Positions 6,138 through 6,897 of a stretch of DNA of 6,897 nucleotides are shown here, in pieces (the first letter of the stretch is position 1; the number at the start of each line of letters is the position of its first letter). Origin of the DNA: an uncultured Anaerococcus sp. (GTDB lineage Bacteria; Bacillota; Clostridia; Tissierellales; Peptoniphilaceae); the NCBI GenBank assembly GCA_900550345.1, contig URRX01000079.1, forward strand, positions 1-6,897. Reading direction: 5' to 3'. Both the position numbers and the translations under genes were made by a program. The notes beneath the pieces were generated by a model that searched no databases, was not told the DNA's origin, and was given only the letters and a program-made list of their open reading frames with translations.

Positions 6138-6767
6138 ATGATAAAAAATATTATATTTGATCTGGATGGAACTATTTCGAAATCCGCTCATGGTATTTTG
6201 AATGCTTTTGAATATGCCTTGGAGAAAATGGGAAAAACATATTCTAGAGATGATTTATATAAATACATTGGCCCTCCTTTAAGAGAATCTTTTGTAAAAG
6301 AATTAGGAGAAGAATCAGCTGATAAAGGAGTTGATTATTATAGACAATATTATTTTAAAAAAGGAATTTTTGAAACTGAAATTTATGATGGAATTAAGGA
6401 TTTAATAGAAAATTTAAATTCAAAAGGCTATAAAATTTTTCTTGCTACAAGCAAGGGTGAAGAATCTTCTGAAAAAATTCTTGATTATTTTGGAATTTTG
6501 GATTATTTTTCCTATGTTTCTGGATCAGAAAATAATAAAAATACTAAGAAAAAAGTTATTGACCATCTTTTAAAAGAAAATAATTTAAAATCTTGTGAGT
6601 CTATAATGATAGGTGATAGGTCCTATGATATTGAAGCGGCAAATGAGCTTGATATAAAGACTATAGGAGTGACCTATGGTTATGGGAAAAAAGAAGAATT
6701 TGAAAAAGCTAGTTTTATAGCAAATTCTCCCTATGAAATTATAAATATAATAGAAAAATCAAAATAA
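6138..6767 (+). CDS. HAD-superfamily hydrolase, phosphoglycolate phosphatase/PpaX-like
   Basis: This 209-residue cytoplasmic phosphatase of the haloacid dehalogenase superfamily has all four motifs. They are DLDGT (8-12; nucleophile Asp8 and general acid Asp10), LATSK (102-106; the Thr/Ser of motif II), a Lys in KNTKKKVIDHLL (134-145; motif III) and IMIGDRSYD (156-164; the acidic Mg2+ ligands of motif IV). The helical cap lies between motifs I and II (about 14-85) and carries YIGPPLRESF (43-52), as in COG0546 phosphatases. The C-terminal GVTYGYG (177-183) is also typical. Substrates in this group vary (phosphoglycolate, pyrophosphate, nucleotides) and cannot be read from sequence, so no gene symbol is given. 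The ribosome site AAAGGA (6126-6131) lies 6 bases before the ATG. The gene is probably cotranscribed with the ClbS-like gene upstream and ends at a strong hairpin. Confidence 0.92.
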   Translation: MIKNIIFDLDGTISKSAHGILNAFEYALEKMGKTYSRDDLYKYIGPPLRESFVKELGEESADKGVDYYRQYYFKKGIFETEIYDGIKDLIENLNSKGYKIFLATSKGEESSEKILDYFGILDYFSYVSGSENNKNTKKKVIDHLLKENNLKSCESIMIGDRSYDIEAANELDIKTIGVTYGYGKKEEFEKASFIANSPYEIINIIEKSK

Positions 6768-6768
6768 G

Positions 6769-6824
6769 AAAATGGGATTGTTGCAAAATTATGATTTTAT
6801 AGTTTTTTGACAGTCCCATTTTTT
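6769..6824 (+). terminator. long-stem Rho-independent terminator after the HAD gene
   Basis: AAAATGGGATTGTT (6769-6782) pairs with GACAGTCCCATTTT (6809-6822) over 14 positions, with two G-U wobbles. A further AAAA/TTTT stretch can extend the stem inward, and the T-run continues to 6824. It begins 2 bases after the HAD stop. On the minus strand the same hairpin is followed by TTTTCTTATTTTG, so it could also stop convergent transcription, although weakly. Confidence 0.85.
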
Positions 6825-6897
6825 ATATAAAATTTTTTCTTGTATAGTTTTTTAAATGCAATTCTTAACTTTAATTTATTTAAAATTATCTATTAAT
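6825..6897. other. AT-rich intergenic end, nothing identified
   Basis: These 73 bases are very AT-rich. Stops occur within about 20 bases of the window edge in all three minus-strand frames. I see no clear promoter, RNA or repeat on either strand. Confidence 0.6.

Overview
The window is low-G+C DNA (about 30% by eye) with every gene on the + strand and tight spacing. Shine-Dalgarno sites are mostly strong, and intrinsic terminators end in U-tracts. Gene content and order (tilS-hpt, then coaX-dusB-greA-lysS) point to a Firmicute. Within that phylum, an anaerobic coccus of the Tissierellia/Peptoniphilaceae type (Anaerococcus, Peptoniphilus, Finegoldia) is my best guess, but this is an impression and not a search result.

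Layout: (1) 1-743 holds the last 39 codons of tilS, then hpt, joined by an ATGA stop/start overlap and closed by an intrinsic terminator. (2) 771-1265 is a small three-helix membrane protein of unknown function, lying where many Firmicutes carry ftsH. (3) 1268-5494 is a housekeeping operon: a likely promoter, coaX (CoA biosynthesis), dusB (tRNA dihydrouridine synthesis), greA (transcript cleavage factor) and lysS (lysyl-tRNA synthetase), closed by a strong terminator. Junctions inside the operon overlap or are a few bases apart. (4) 5514-6824 is a separate two-gene unit with an extended -10 promoter: a ClbS/DfsB-like protein, then a HAD-superfamily phosphatase, closed by a long hairpin terminator. 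The last 73 bases hold nothing I can identify.

The genes serve translation and nucleotide/cofactor supply. TilS, DusB and LysRS all act on tRNA. Hpt salvages purines, CoaX commits pantothenate to CoA, and GreA rescues stalled RNA polymerase. The most striking feature is LysRS, which carries about 146 extra C-terminal residues ending in a domain that looks like the tRNA-binding (Trbp111/EMAP-II type) tail of bacterial methionyl-tRNA synthetase. I saw no CRISPR array, insertion sequence, prophage, tRNA or rRNA gene. Apart from that fusion and the unknown membrane protein, this is an ordinary chromosomal core region.
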